Below the pieces are notes generated by a model. It saw nothing but the letters and a program-made list of their open reading frames with translations, did not search any database and was not told the DNA's origin. From the NCBI GenBank assembly GCA_013204555.1, contig JABMNO010000033.1, positions 62,001-126,000 of the forward strand: a stretch of DNA of 64,000 nucleotides, written 5' to 3'. The position numbers and the translations under genes are program-made. Numbering within the stretch: position 1 is the stretch's first letter; each line of letters starts with the position of its first letter. The DNA comes from Chloroflexota bacterium. GTDB lineage: Bacteria > Chloroflexota > Dehalococcoidia > Lucifugimonadales > Lucifugimonadaceae. Positions 52,775 to 61,463 of this stretch are shown piece by piece.

Positions 52775-53869
52775 TTACCTGATCGGCGGGGCGTAGATCA
52801 GACCGCCTTCGGTCCATGATGCGTTCAGACTGCCTGCACGGGCCAGTCCGATTGGTGCAACCGTGCGGTTGTAGATCTCATCGTAGTTTCCGACTTGACC
52901 AATCACCGACTGCATGAACGTTGGGCTGAGGCCCAGGCTTGCGCCAAACCCATTTATTGCGCCACCATCGAAGCTGGCGCCCAGAAGGTTTGCAACGGCG
53001 CTTCCAGGCGGATTCGCCGACATGGATGCAACGTTTCCTGAAGTTACGCCAAGTTCATCTGCTGCCATTGTTGCCAGAACAACCCACTGCACAACGTCAA
53101 ACCACTCGGTGTCGCCATCACGGACAACCGGGCCAAGCGGCTCTTTAGAGAGCGTCTCAGGGAGAATTCGAAGTGAGTCAGGACCGCCAGCGTCTGCCGG
53201 GAAGTTGGCTCGCTGACCCGCAAGGTTGCCCTTGTCTGCCGTCCACGCGTCACATCGGCCCGCGATGAAAGCTTCAACAATCTCCGCGTCGCCCGCGAAG
53301 ACGAGGCCCGTGTAGGCGATTCCAGCTTCGCCAAGTTTGGCCTCAAGATTGACTTCCGTTGTGGTGCCACCTGTTACACAGATGGTGGAGCCTTCAAGGT
53401 CCGCCAGCGATTGAATTGAAGAATCAGCACGGACGATAATTCCCTGTCCATCATAGAAAGTTGTGACGGTGAAGGAAGAGTTGAGATCAATATCACGACT
53501 GGATGTCCATGTCGTCGTCCTGATCAGTACGTCAATCTCTTCGGAAGCGAGTAGCTCAAATCGGTTGGCGGCGCTCGCGGTCACAAAGTTGACTTTGTTT
53601 TTGTCGTTGAACAGAGCAGCCGCAAGTGCATGCCCGTATTCAACGTCAATACCGGAGAACGTTCCGTCTGGCTCAAGGTTGCCAAAACCGGGCTGGCTGT
53701 CCTTGACGCCCACGTTGATGGTGCCGCGGTCCAACACTGTCTGGAGTGTCCCTGTTTTGGATCCTGTGTCTGCTGCTTCTGTATCTTCATCATCGCTGCT
53801 ACACGCAACGGCAATCAGACTCATCACGGCCATTGCCGCGAGGATAAGTAGTATGCGTTTATGAATCAT
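52775..53869 (-). CDS. aapJ: Polar amino-acid ABC transporter, substrate-binding lipoprotein
   Basis: The 364-residue protein has a lipoprotein signal (LILAAMAVMSLIAVACSS, Cys near 23), then an AapJ/BztA-like binding domain: TLQTVLDRGTINVGVKD, FSGIDVEYGHALAAALF, STICVTGGTTTEVNLEA and CDAWTADKGNLAGQRA. It binds polar L-amino acids outside the membrane. It is the first gene of the operon; AGAGG lies five bases before the ATG. The roughly 90-base gap to aapQ may hold an mRNA structure for higher expression of the binding protein. Confidence 0.93.
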   Translation of the reverse strand: MIHKRILLILAAMAVMSLIAVACSSDDEDTEAADTGSKTGTLQTVLDRGTINVGVKDSQPGFGNLEPDGTFSGIDVEYGHALAAALFNDKNKVNFVTASAANRFELLASEEIDVLIRTTTWTSSRDIDLNSSFTVTTFYDGQGIIVRADSSIQSLADLEGSTICVTGGTTTEVNLEAKLGEAGIAYTGLVFAGDAEIVEAFIAGRCDAWTADKGNLAGQRANFPADAGGPDSLRILPETLSKEPLGPVVRDGDTEWFDVVQWVVLATMAADELGVTSGNVASMSANPPGSAVANLLGASFDGGAINGFGASLGLSPTFMQSVIGQVGNYDEIYNRTVAPIGLARAGSLNASWTEGGLIYAPPIR

Positions 53870-54129
53870 TGGTACCTCTACTGCGTTTTTATGCCCACAA
53901 ATGTGTCAGGTAATGCGGGGAAGTCTATTCGATTAGCGCGAACTCGCCAACAAATCGCCATCGTAGGCGTCAGGCTCCCGAGATTTCGCTAGTTTGGGAG
54001 AGTGAGAGTCCAACCGTCTCGCGCTGTCCCCGTTGGGGTACGAGATCCGATGATGCGAAAGAACCACCATGATTCGCCCGCCCCGCAGACTGCTCAGTGA
54101 GGACTTGGATATCTTCTCGAGGTTCACGC

Positions 54130-54240
54130 ATGTACAACCTTGACGGGAAGATCGTTCTTGTAACCGGCGCAGGAGGAGAACATGGCATTGGCTGTGGTAT
54201 ATCGAGGAGATTGGCAGAAGAGGGCGCAGATATCGTTGAC
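54130..54240 (+). pseudogene. N-terminal fragment of an SDR gene
   Basis: ATG at 54130 opens MYNLDGKIVLVTGAGG, continues HGIGCGISRRLAEEGADIV and then homology ends; the frame goes on into the palindromic sequence with no SDR core, catalytic Tyr or Lys. It is the first 37 residues of a short-chain dehydrogenase left after a deletion. The 260 bases between it and aapJ hold no gene. Confidence 0.75.
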
Positions 54241-54267
54241 CCGTCGTGCCGGGTCGGCCAGCCGATA

Positions 54268-54303
54268 GATGTAGCACACACGGACAGCCATGCGTGCTAC
54301 ATC
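54268..54303. repeat. Inverted repeat at the junction of two gene fragments
   Basis: GATGTAGCAC and GTGCTACATC (10 bp perfect) flank 16 bases that themselves can pair in part. It lies exactly between the SDR fragment and the acetoacetate-decarboxylase-like fragment, and may mark a mobile palindromic unit or the deletion point. Confidence 0.6.
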
Positions 54304-54496
54304 GGTAGCTGGCGAAAACCGGTGCGATGGGCTCGTCGCCCAGTTCGAATCCTGGTGGGAACATCGCCGCCAGTTGATCCGGGTTGGTGCGAAACAACAC
54401 GGGGACGGTAGTCGACTTTCAATCATCAACGCCATCAAACGTCTTGCCGTTAGGGTCGCGACGTGGGCTAGTCGCGGGCCCGAAAAGCGTTGGCAT
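54304..54496 (-). pseudogene. Acetoacetate-decarboxylase-family gene fragment with stop
   Basis: On the reverse strand, ATG at 54496 opens MPTLFGPATSPRRDPNGKTF and then an in-frame TGA (54419-54421) interrupts; the same frame goes on VLFRTNPDQLAAMFPPGFEL and GDEPIAPVFASY, typical of the N-terminus of acetoacetate decarboxylase-like enzymes. Homology ends at the inverted repeat. One nonsense change and loss of the C-terminal two thirds make it a dead gene. The family call rests on the LPPGFEL-like pattern and is moderate. Confidence 0.6.
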
Positions 54497-54589
54497 TCCC
54501 TGCACGGCGTGGGGTCGAACTCGTAAGGCGTTGGTGCGCTGCGGCTACGGTTGAAATTTCCGTGGCAAGAATAAATCCAATCACTTGAT

Positions 54590-54641
54590 CGCACACCGCA
54601 CGCAGGGGCACGTTGCAACGTGCCCCTGCGTGCGGTGTGCG
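54590..54641. repeat. Perfect 52-bp palindrome
   Basis: Two arms of 26 bases are exact reverse complements with no loop; the centre is between 54615 and 54616 (CGTTG|CAACG). It is GC-rich. No gene starts or ends at it. Such a long perfect palindrome can extrude as a cruciform and is normally unstable, so it could be recent, or a REP-like or terminator element. Confidence 0.9.
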
Positions 54642-54724
54642 TCGGACAGGAGAGGAGGGATAGCGATGTGCGCGGACGCGGTGGTTGGCCGGAAGGTGCG
54701 TCGTTGCCGCATGGGTGGGGGGGG

Positions 54725-54771
54725 CCGTCATCCCGGATATCTCCGCACAGCCTCCGATTCCGGAATGACGG
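54725..54771. repeat. Imperfect inverted repeat of GTCATTCCGG type
   Basis: Arms CCGTCATCCCGGAT and ATTCCGGAATGACGG pair with one mismatch and one bulge. The CGTCATTCCGG word is common in scattered intergenic palindromes of many bacteria. A small hairpin CCCGAA-GGGA-TTCGGG (54789-54804) follows. Together with the elements at 54268 and 54590 it makes this 500-base stretch a cluster of palindromes. Confidence 0.6.
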
Positions 54772-54903
54772 TTGGGAGATGGCACACCCCCGAAGGGATT
54801 CGGGCATCGGTAGCGCCAGTGGCTCGATAGGGCATTGCTAGTGTGGATGCCCATCGACTATTGCTCTTGAAGCGTGCATGGTCGCTACGCGAATCTGGCT
54901 TGC

Positions 54904-55743
54904 TTACCGACCCTGGAACACCGGCTTCCGCTTCTCCATGAAGGCTTGTCTCCCTTCTTTGTAGTCCTCGCTATCGAAGCATGCTTTCACCATGGCTTCA
55001 ACGGCGTCCAAATCACGATCTGCCGGGTCCTTGACGCCTTCGTTGACCGCGGCCTTGGCGGCCTTGACGGTTAGTGGAGCGTTGCCAGAGATCATCTGGG
55101 CGAGATCAGTAACTGATGATTCAAGCTGATCTACGGGAACCACGCGGTTTATCAGGCCCATGTCGTAAGCCTCTGAGGCGCTGAATCTGCGGCCGGTGAA
55201 GAATATCTCTTTTGCCATTGACGGTCCGACCAGATTCATCAGCACCTTGATGCCGCCGTACCCATAGCCAAGGCCGAGTTTGGCTGCCGGAACGCCGAAC
55301 TGGCCGTCGTCTGCAGAAATTCGCAGGTCAGCTTCCAACGCAATCGCCAGTCCACCACCAATGCAGAACCCACGAATCATCGCAATCAGTGGCTTTTCAA
55401 GATTCGTCAGCCCTTCGTGCGCCGCCTTTGAGTTGGCCTCGTAGACCTCGATCTGTTTTGCGGTGTTGCGTTTCTCCTCGAATTCGGAGATGTCAGCGCC
55501 TGAAACGAAAGCCTTGCCGCCTGCCCCCGACATTACGACTACCCGGACATCATCTGAGATGGAGAAGTCATCCATTACGGTGGCGATGGCCGTCCACATG
55601 TCGAATGAGACGGCGTTGCGCTTGTTGGGCTGGTTGAATGTCATCCAGCCAACACCATTCTCAACGCGCGCCAGCATGCGATCGGTGCCAGTATCGAGGT
55701 GCCGAACTGCGGATTCAGACGACGCCGTTTGCGTGGAAGCCAT
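54904..55743 (-). CDS. Enoyl-CoA hydratase/isomerase family protein
   Basis: The 279-residue crotonase-fold protein shows GKAFVSGADISEFEE with the first oxyanion-hole segment, MIRGFCIGGGLAIALEADLRIS with the second, and FGVPAAKLGLGYGYGG, where the catalytic Glu positions of hydratases are not clearly both present. It may hydrate, isomerise or hydrolyse a CoA thioester. ATG start lies 29 bases inside the CoA-transferase gene, so both are expressed together: activation of an acid to its CoA ester followed by a crotonase step. Confidence 0.9.
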   Translation of the reverse strand: MASTQTASSESAVRHLDTGTDRMLARVENGVGWMTFNQPNKRNAVSFDMWTAIATVMDDFSISDDVRVVVMSGAGGKAFVSGADISEFEEKRNTAKQIEVYEANSKAAHEGLTNLEKPLIAMIRGFCIGGGLAIALEADLRISADDGQFGVPAAKLGLGYGYGGIKVLMNLVGPSMAKEIFFTGRRFSASEAYDMGLINRVVPVDQLESSVTDLAQMISGNAPLTVKAAKAAVNEGVKDPADRDLDAVEAMVKACFDSEDYKEGRQAFMEKRKPVFQGR

Positions 55744-56881
55744 TTATCTCCTCTGTGCTGTATCCAAGTTTTTCCAGGATGCCGTCGGTATGCTCACCCT
55801 GTTCCGGCGTCGCGCTGCGAATCGATGACGGCGTGCGACTGAGTTTAATAGCCTGGTTCACAATCTCAAACTGTCCGAGTATCGGATGATCGACTGGTGT
55901 TGCCATCTCAAGGTGTTTGACTTGAGGATCGGCGAACACCTGGTCCATCGAGTAGATTGGACCGGATGGGCAGCCCGCTTTATTGAGTAGGCTGATCCAG
56001 TAATCGCTGGTATTGGTCGAGGTGACTTCGCCTATCGCAGCATTCATTTCCACCCTGTTTGCGGACCGAGAATCAGCGGTCTTGAATTGCTCATCGGTGA
56101 TTAGCTGCGGTGCGTCGATCGCGTGGCAGAACCGCTCGTAAATCGCCTGTCCGGCCACCGCGATGTTGATGTGGCCATCGGAAGTAGGGAACACACCTGT
56201 AGGGATGCTCGTCGGGTGGTCGTTTCCGGCGCTCACCGGGACTTCACCGTCTTTGAGGTAGCGAGCCGCCTGAAAGTCCAACATCTGGATCTGCGCCTCC
56301 AGCAGTGACGACTTCACCCACTGGCCCATTCCAGATGTTTCGCGCTCGATTATCGCGAGCAGGATTCCCTGAGCGCAGAAGAAACCTGCACACAAGTCCG
56401 CGATGGGGATACCGACGCGCATCGGTCCACCACCGGGTTCGCCGGTTATGGACATCAGCCCACCCATGCCCTGTGCGACCTGGTCGAAACCAGCCCGCGA
56501 TGCGTAAGGACCATCTTGTCCAAAACCGGAAATGCTGCCGAGGATGATCCGCGGGTTGATCTCCGCGAGAGTTTCATAGTCGGCGCCAAGGCGATTCTTT
56601 ACGTCGGGGCGGTAGTTCTCGACCACAACGTCGGCCTCTTTGACCAGCGCATGGAAGATTTCCGTTCCTGATTCGGCCTTCAGATTCAGCGTCAGCGACC
56701 GTTTGTTGCGATGGAGGTTCTGGAAGTCGAAACCGTGCCTCGCCCCGCCAAGTCCTTCTTTGCCGTCCGGTGGCGCCTCAATTTTGATGACATCGGCTCC
56801 CCAGTCCGCCAGTTGTCGGACGCAGGTCGGCCCGGCCCTGACGCGTGTGAGGTCAAGGACCTTGATTTTCGATAGCGGCAT
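55715..56881 (-). CDS. Class III CoA-transferase (CaiB/BaiF)
   Basis: The 388-residue enzyme is of standard single-domain length. It shows IKVLDLTRVRAGPTCVRQLA, GADVIKIEAPPDGKEG, LNLKAESGTEIFHAL, GISIADL-type catalytic region VGIPIADLCAGFFCAQGILL with the Asp, and MGQWVKSSLLEAQIQML. It exchanges CoA between organic acids. ATG start. Unlike the tandem enzyme near 4 kb it keeps its Asp, so it is probably active. Upstream of the crotonase gene with a 29-base overlap. Confidence 0.92.
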   Translation of the reverse strand: MPLSKIKVLDLTRVRAGPTCVRQLADWGADVIKIEAPPDGKEGLGGARHGFDFQNLHRNKRSLTLNLKAESGTEIFHALVKEADVVVENYRPDVKNRLGADYETLAEINPRIILGSISGFGQDGPYASRAGFDQVAQGMGGLMSITGEPGGGPMRVGIPIADLCAGFFCAQGILLAIIERETSGMGQWVKSSLLEAQIQMLDFQAARYLKDGEVPVSAGNDHPTSIPTGVFPTSDGHINIAVAGQAIYERFCHAIDAPQLITDEQFKTADSRSANRVEMNAAIGEVTSTNTSDYWISLLNKAGCPSGPIYSMDQVFADPQVKHLEMATPVDHPILGQFEIVNQAIKLSRTPSSIRSATPEQGEHTDGILEKLGYSTEEINGFHANGVV

Positions 56882-56988
56882 GCCCGTTGTTTGAGTGGCG
56901 AGAATCGCTCTTGCTCCCCGGCTTCAGTGCGTGAATATGCCGGAATAGTACAGCAGCGAACACTGCAATCACGTCACCGATTCTGAAA

Positions 56989-57486
56989 TTACGGTTTCGA
57001 TTGCTCGAACGCCAGGAGATAACGCTTCGCATCAAGCCCTCCAGCGAACCCCGTCAGCGAGCCATCAGCACCAACGACTCGGTGACACGGTAGAACTATC
57101 GAGACTGGGTTTCGGCCGTTTGCCGCACCAATGGCGCGCACAGCTTTTGGCCTACCGATTCGCTGCGCCTGTTCGCCGTACGTGGCGGTCTGCCCATACG
57201 GAATCGTGGCGAGCGCTCGCCAGGCCGATTGTTGGAACTCAGTGCCTCGTAGATCGAGAGGGAGATCAAACTCAGTACGGTCGCCAGTGAAATACTCCTG
57301 TAGCTGGACGATAGCGTTCATGAGAATTGGGTGGTCTGAAGATACGGCGAAAGGGGAAGCCACCTTGACTCGGCCGGGATCGTCGTCAGGCCACAGCACA
57401 GCGCGCAGGCCAACATCTGTCGCAATGAGAGTTAGCTTGCCCACGGGGCTATCCATCGTTGTTTTGAAATGTTGCAGTTCAGCCAA
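56989..57486 (-). CDS. ogt: Methylated-DNA--protein-cysteine methyltransferase
   Basis: The 165-residue suicide repair protein has the helix-turn-helix TEFQQSAWRALATIPYGQT, the acceptor motif VLPCHRVVGADGSLTGFAGG with Cys134, and the Asn hinge AANGRNPVSI. It removes alkyl groups from O6-alkylguanine. The divergent Ada-AlkA gene begins about 140 bases away, so both may be turned on together by alkylation damage. ATG start. Confidence 0.93.
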   Translation of the reverse strand: MAELQHFKTTMDSPVGKLTLIATDVGLRAVLWPDDDPGRVKVASPFAVSSDHPILMNAIVQLQEYFTGDRTEFDLPLDLRGTEFQQSAWRALATIPYGQTATYGEQAQRIGRPKAVRAIGAANGRNPVSIVLPCHRVVGADGSLTGFAGGLDAKRYLLAFEQSKP

Positions 57487-57628
57487 TGTCAGTGCGCCTG
57501 GAATGATTGTCAGCGATCGTCTGCTCGAATATTAGGCTCTATTCCGGTTCGCTATCGGTCATATCAGGACGAGAACTCCGGGTAGCATCCATGATGTCCG
57601 ATTCTGTCTACATTCCCGGTCAGGGACG

Positions 57629-59101
57629 GTGCAGAATGTGCACATGAATATTCCCGAACTGGGTGATCGAGCCGTCAACGCCGTATTCACGACTGGCATC
57701 TATTGCCGGGCGGGATGCGCTGGTCGACCGCTCCCAATCAATCGCGCTGAGTACCGGTCGGTCTTCGCTGCTGAGGCTGCGGGCTTTCGGGCGTGCCTCA
57801 GATGCCGTCCCGACAGGCGAGCGAACCCTCTTATTGACGGAGACACGCCTGAGATCGTGCGTCAGGCGCTGGCGCTCATCTCGGAAGGGCAGATGGACGG
57901 AGATAGCTCTCACGCCCTTGCCACAAAGATTGGTGTCAGCGGTCGACACCTCGCGCGTCTGTTCGAGCGGCACATTGGCGCCACACCTGCACAGGTAGCC
58001 CAATCACGAAGAGCACATTTCGCCAGACGACTACTGGACGAAACCGATCTAAAAATGGGCGAGTTAGCGTTTGCCTCTGGATTTCAGAGCGTTCGGCAAT
58101 TGAACAGAGTGATGATGGCGATTTTCCAGTTCACCCCATCTGAATTGCGCAGCAAACGCCGAAGAGATGACCGACTTGTCCTGGATGGTGGCATGAGGCT
58201 GAGGCTACCGATTCCATGCGGCTACGATTTCAATGGAATGCTGAAGTTTCTTGGCCCACGTCTAATCCCCGGTGTGGAGTCGATTTCGGACGGTGTTTAC
58301 CGACGGATCACCGATAACTGCGGCTTTCCCGGTGTCATCGAGGTGAAGCAGGGGGGCGGCGAAGACCAACTGGAACTTGTGGCGCACCTGCCAACGTACG
58401 CAGGACTTCTGAACGACGTCGGCCGCGTTCAATCTCTTCTTGGGCTGAGTCTCGATACATCGCTTGCGCATGAGGTATTGGCGGAGGATGAGTTGATTGG
58501 GCCCTTAGTGCGAGCGTCAGCAAGGCTCCCATTCGTTGGCGCCTGGGACCGGTTCGAGACGTCAATCAGGATAATAGTGGGGCAGCAGATATCGGTGAAG
58601 GCGGCGAGCCAGATAGCCGGACAACTGGCTCGGCAGTTTGGAAGCCCGGTGGCAGGATTGGGCGATTACGGTCTGACTCACATATTCCCAACGCCGCTCG
58701 AACTTGCAGCGGAAGACCTGTCGGATTTCGGGATGCCAGGCGCGCGAATCAGAACAATCACGGAGTTCTCCAGATGCGTCGCCGATGGGGAGCTTGATCT
58801 GTACTCGCACGATGAGCTGCCGCTGTTACTCACCAAGCTTGAGCGGATACCCGGAGTAGGCCCGTGGACTGCGAATCTCATCGCCCTCCGCGTATTTGGC
58901 CAACCAGATGCGTTCCCTTCAGGAGACACCGGACTGCAGCGCGCTGCGGGTCATCTTGTGGGACGCGACCGGATCCCCGGCGATGAGCTTCTGGGCATTG
59001 CAGAGCAGTGGCGCCCCTGGCGCGGAATGGCGGCAACAGTGATGTGGATGACACAGGGCGAGACGGAAACTTCGAGCACGGCACGAACAACGACTGCATA
59101 G
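57629..59101 (+). CDS. Ada-type regulator fused to AlkA DNA glycosylase
   Basis: The 490-residue fusion has an Ada-like zinc domain (C26, C30, C56, C59; the first should accept methyl groups from DNA phosphotriesters), an AraC-type helix-turn-helix (MGELAFASGFQSVRQLNRVM near 150), and an AlkA-type glycosylase from about 190 with the helix-hairpin-helix LERIPGVGPWTANLIALR and catalytic Asp in FPSGDTGLQRA. It both senses alkylation and excises 3-methyladenine. The same fusion is known in actinobacteria such as the mycobacterial AlkA. GTG at 57629 follows AGGGA; the ATG at residue 6 is an alternative. Confidence 0.93.
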   Translation: MQNVHMNIPELGDRAVNAVFTTGIYCRAGCAGRPLPINRAEYRSVFAAEAAGFRACLRCRPDRRANPLIDGDTPEIVRQALALISEGQMDGDSSHALATKIGVSGRHLARLFERHIGATPAQVAQSRRAHFARRLLDETDLKMGELAFASGFQSVRQLNRVMMAIFQFTPSELRSKRRRDDRLVLDGGMRLRLPIPCGYDFNGMLKFLGPRLIPGVESISDGVYRRITDNCGFPGVIEVKQGGGEDQLELVAHLPTYAGLLNDVGRVQSLLGLSLDTSLAHEVLAEDELIGPLVRASARLPFVGAWDRFETSIRIIVGQQISVKAASQIAGQLARQFGSPVAGLGDYGLTHIFPTPLELAAEDLSDFGMPGARIRTITEFSRCVADGELDLYSHDELPLLLTKLERIPGVGPWTANLIALRVFGQPDAFPSGDTGLQRAAGHLVGRDRIPGDELLGIAEQWRPWRGMAATVMWMTQGETETSSTARTTTA

Positions 59102-59166
59102 CCAACCTCGAATCGAGACAGTAGGCTGGACTGATGCAATTTCCGTCCGATCACTGCGGTCGTTGA

Positions 59167-60516
59167 ATGTCAGAGGCTGATCTCAACTCACAGGTAGCCA
59201 CGCTCTTGAGCGACGCCGAATCGGCTGTCAGGCGCCGCGAGTGGAAAGTTGCCCGCGATCTCTGCGACCGGTTACTGAGACTCGACCCGACGAACGAAAC
59301 GGCAAGGGCGATTCGTTCATCGCTCATCAACGCCCAGAGTCCGGACTATTTCGTGACTCAAAAACGGCGTACGAATCTTCAACGCGTCTGGTTACTACTG
59401 CTAAATAGGATCACGAAGCGGTTCGCTCTGATGATCCTGATCATATGGGCCGCCAGTACCGTGATGTTCGTTGTCCCCCGCCAGTTTGGTATCAACCCGT
59501 CTCAGGCGGGCTGGTTCTCCTCATCCCCTCAGAAACAACGGCTCAACGACCTGGTCAAGGAATTGCAGGCGCAGCGCGATTCGTTGGTTGGTACCTACGA
59601 TGAGGCCGATCTGCCCCAGGAAATCAGAGATGCACGTGACGCCATAAACGCCCAGTTATCGGAGCGTAACTCTCGAACCGCGTTTGAGCGCCAGTTTGGG
59701 TTCGGGGATCCAATGATCATCCAGTACAGGCGCTACATATTCGCACTGGCGAAATTCGATCTGGGCGCTTCGAGACGATTCTTCCCTGTGCCTGTCTTTA
59801 CAGTGGTGAGGGAGTCAGTGTTTTGGACCATCGGCCTTGTTGGGGTTGCGACACTGCTGGCGTTCACAATCGGATCTCTAGCCGGTGCGCTGATGGGATG
59901 GCCCAACGCTCGACGGTCAATTAGATGGGGTTTCACTCCGCTGTTGGCAGTCTCGGCGATTCCGTATTACCTGCTGGGATGGATACTAATCTGGTTTATG
60001 GCATTCAAATGGGGATGGTTCCCGTTATCGGGGGGCTGGAACGCATACGATCCCAACCTGCGGCCAAATCTGTCGATAACGTTCATTCTTGATGCGCTTC
60101 ACCATGCAGTGCTGCCCGGTTTAGCCATCATCATCTCAACGGTTGGGTTGTGGACTGTGACCATGCGAGGCCTGATGATCAACATGCAGGGGGAGGACTA
60201 CATGGTTTTCGCCGCCGCAAAGGGCCTGAAGCAGAGGCGTTTATTTTTTCGGTACGGAATTCGAAACGCCATGCTCCCGCAGGTAACTGGCCTGGCAGCG
60301 TCCGTTGGGACCATATTGAGCGGTGTACTGCTTGTGGAGATTGTCTTCGCTTATCCAGGAATCGGATTCCTGTTCTGGCGTTCGATCAGGACCAGCGACG
60401 TGACCATGATGACGGGTGTGGCGTTCGTGGTTATCGTGATGCTGGCGGTGGCGATGTTCCTTCTAGACCTTCTGCTTCCAGTGCTTGATCGACGAATCAA
60501 AGACCAACCCGATTAA
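59167..60516 (+). CDS. Peptide-type ABC permease (DppB-like) with TPR-like N-terminus
   Basis: The 449-residue protein has a soluble N-terminus of about 75 residues with one TPR-like helix pair (ARDLCDRLLRLDPTNETARA), then a DppB/OppB-type permease: first helix ALMILIIWAASTVMFVV, a large periplasmic loop with FERQFGFGDPMIIQYRRY, and a five-helix core with the EAA loop YMVFAAAKGLKQRRLFFRYGIRNAMLPQ. It is long for the family because of the N-terminus and loop. No binding protein, second permease or ATPase is adjacent, so partners must be elsewhere. ATG start. Confidence 0.88.
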   Translation: MSEADLNSQVATLLSDAESAVRRREWKVARDLCDRLLRLDPTNETARAIRSSLINAQSPDYFVTQKRRTNLQRVWLLLLNRITKRFALMILIIWAASTVMFVVPRQFGINPSQAGWFSSSPQKQRLNDLVKELQAQRDSLVGTYDEADLPQEIRDARDAINAQLSERNSRTAFERQFGFGDPMIIQYRRYIFALAKFDLGASRRFFPVPVFTVVRESVFWTIGLVGVATLLAFTIGSLAGALMGWPNARRSIRWGFTPLLAVSAIPYYLLGWILIWFMAFKWGWFPLSGGWNAYDPNLRPNLSITFILDALHHAVLPGLAIIISTVGLWTVTMRGLMINMQGEDYMVFAAAKGLKQRRLFFRYGIRNAMLPQVTGLAASVGTILSGVLLVEIVFAYPGIGFLFWRSIRTSDVTMMTGVAFVVIVMLAVAMFLLDLLLPVLDRRIKDQPD

Positions 60517-60522
60517 CGCAGA

Positions 60523-60548
60523 ACGGGCGCCCACTTATGAACGCCCGT
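60523..60548. terminator. Hairpin between convergent genes
   Basis: Seven-bp stem ACGGGCG with CGCCCGT around a 12-base loop, placed between the convergent permease and aldolase genes. It lacks a good T tract on either side, so efficiency is uncertain. Confidence 0.55.
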
Positions 60549-60569
60549 CCCAATTCGTAATCGTGTCAG

Positions 60570-61463
60570 CTAACCGACGGGCATCTGCCGATTGGTCATC
60601 TTGCGGCCAATCGTGGCCATCTCTTCGCCGCCACCGGAGATAATCCCAACGCCCCAGTCCAACAGGAACTGGATGTTCTCTTCATCTGATTTGGTCGGGT
60701 CATTCCATGAACTCAGGAACTTGATCCCGTTGGCATCGCACGCGGCTTTGATGGTCTTCCTGGCAAGTTCCATGCCGTCCACATATGGCGGGTCGTGTGC
60801 GTCCGGGTTACCGAATGACATGCCCATATCGCCGGGACCCCACTCGGCAAATCCAAGTCCGGGAACGCGGGCGATAGCGTCGGCGTTGACCATCGATTCC
60901 TGGTTTTCGAGCTTCAGTCCTAGCAGAAGCTCGCCGTTGGGGTTGAGCGGCCACGGGTCGGCGATCTTGGTGTAGTCCTGTGGCGTTACGCCCCAGATGT
61001 GCGCTGGCTGGCCTTGTCCGCCGGCTCCGCGTTGGCCCTCTCCAAGTCCTTCACGCCCGGTCTTGTGAAATGGATACCGGCACTCCTCAATAAACGCCCT
61101 GACTGCATCTGCCTGTCGTGCGTGCGTATGCAGGATGCCATGAACTCCAGCGGATAGGACCTGGCGGACCTGCCATGCATTTGCTCGCACTTCGGCGACG
61201 GTTCGGCAGTTTGAAGGTAGCGTTGATATGACCGCGGGTGTGCGGTGGCCGGCTTTCGTCGGCCCGCCGTCCACAAGCCCCTTCATGAATGCGGTTAGTC
61301 CCACAACATCAAAGGCGTGGTGCTCAAAATCGGTGATCAAGAAATCGGCCCAGGTACTTGCCTGCTTGAGGCCATTTTCGTATGTCAAATCACCGGTGCC
61401 GGTGTAGTAAGCGGGCTCCCCGGCCTCAAATAAGTCGATCACCCTGTTGATGTGTTGTGCCAT
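60570..61463 (-). CDS. HpcH/HpaI-family aldolase
   Basis: The 297-residue protein shows the HpcH/HpaI frame: DFLITDFEHHAFDVVGL, VRQVLSAGVHGILHTHARQ, LGLKLENQESMVNADAI with the metal Glu and AEWGPGDMGMSFG with the Asp. It is longer than typical HpaI owing to a glycine-rich insert (EGQRGAGGQGQ) near residue 145. It should act on a 2-oxo-4-hydroxy acid. ATG start. Only about 30% of its surface motifs resemble the aldolase at 48.8 kb by eye, so the two are distant paralogues. Confidence 0.85.
   Translation of the reverse strand: MAQHINRVIDLFEAGEPAYYTGTGDLTYENGLKQASTWADFLITDFEHHAFDVVGLTAFMKGLVDGGPTKAGHRTPAVISTLPSNCRTVAEVRANAWQVRQVLSAGVHGILHTHARQADAVRAFIEECRYPFHKTGREGLGEGQRGAGGQGQPAHIWGVTPQDYTKIADPWPLNPNGELLLGLKLENQESMVNADAIARVPGLGFAEWGPGDMGMSFGNPDAHDPPYVDGMELARKTIKAACDANGIKFLSSWNDPTKSDEENIQFLLDWGVGIISGGGEEMATIGRKMTNRQMPVG

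Noticed and set aside
54340..54362. tRNA T-arm-like sequence CAGTTCGAATCCTGG
   Set aside because: No acceptor, D or anticodon stem fits around it, the T stem has mismatches, and the reverse strand codes for the FELGDEP part of the decarboxylase-like fragment.
54124..54807. Long reverse-strand frame of 227 codons through the palindrome region
   Set aside because: It crosses three palindromes and two gene fragments in the wrong frame; composition is rich in Arg, Pro, Ser and Cys with no domain.
57629..59101. Full Ada protein (with O6-methylguanine methyltransferase domain)
   Set aside because: The C-terminal domain is a HhH glycosylase with catalytic Asp, and the PCHRV methyltransferase is a separate divergent gene.
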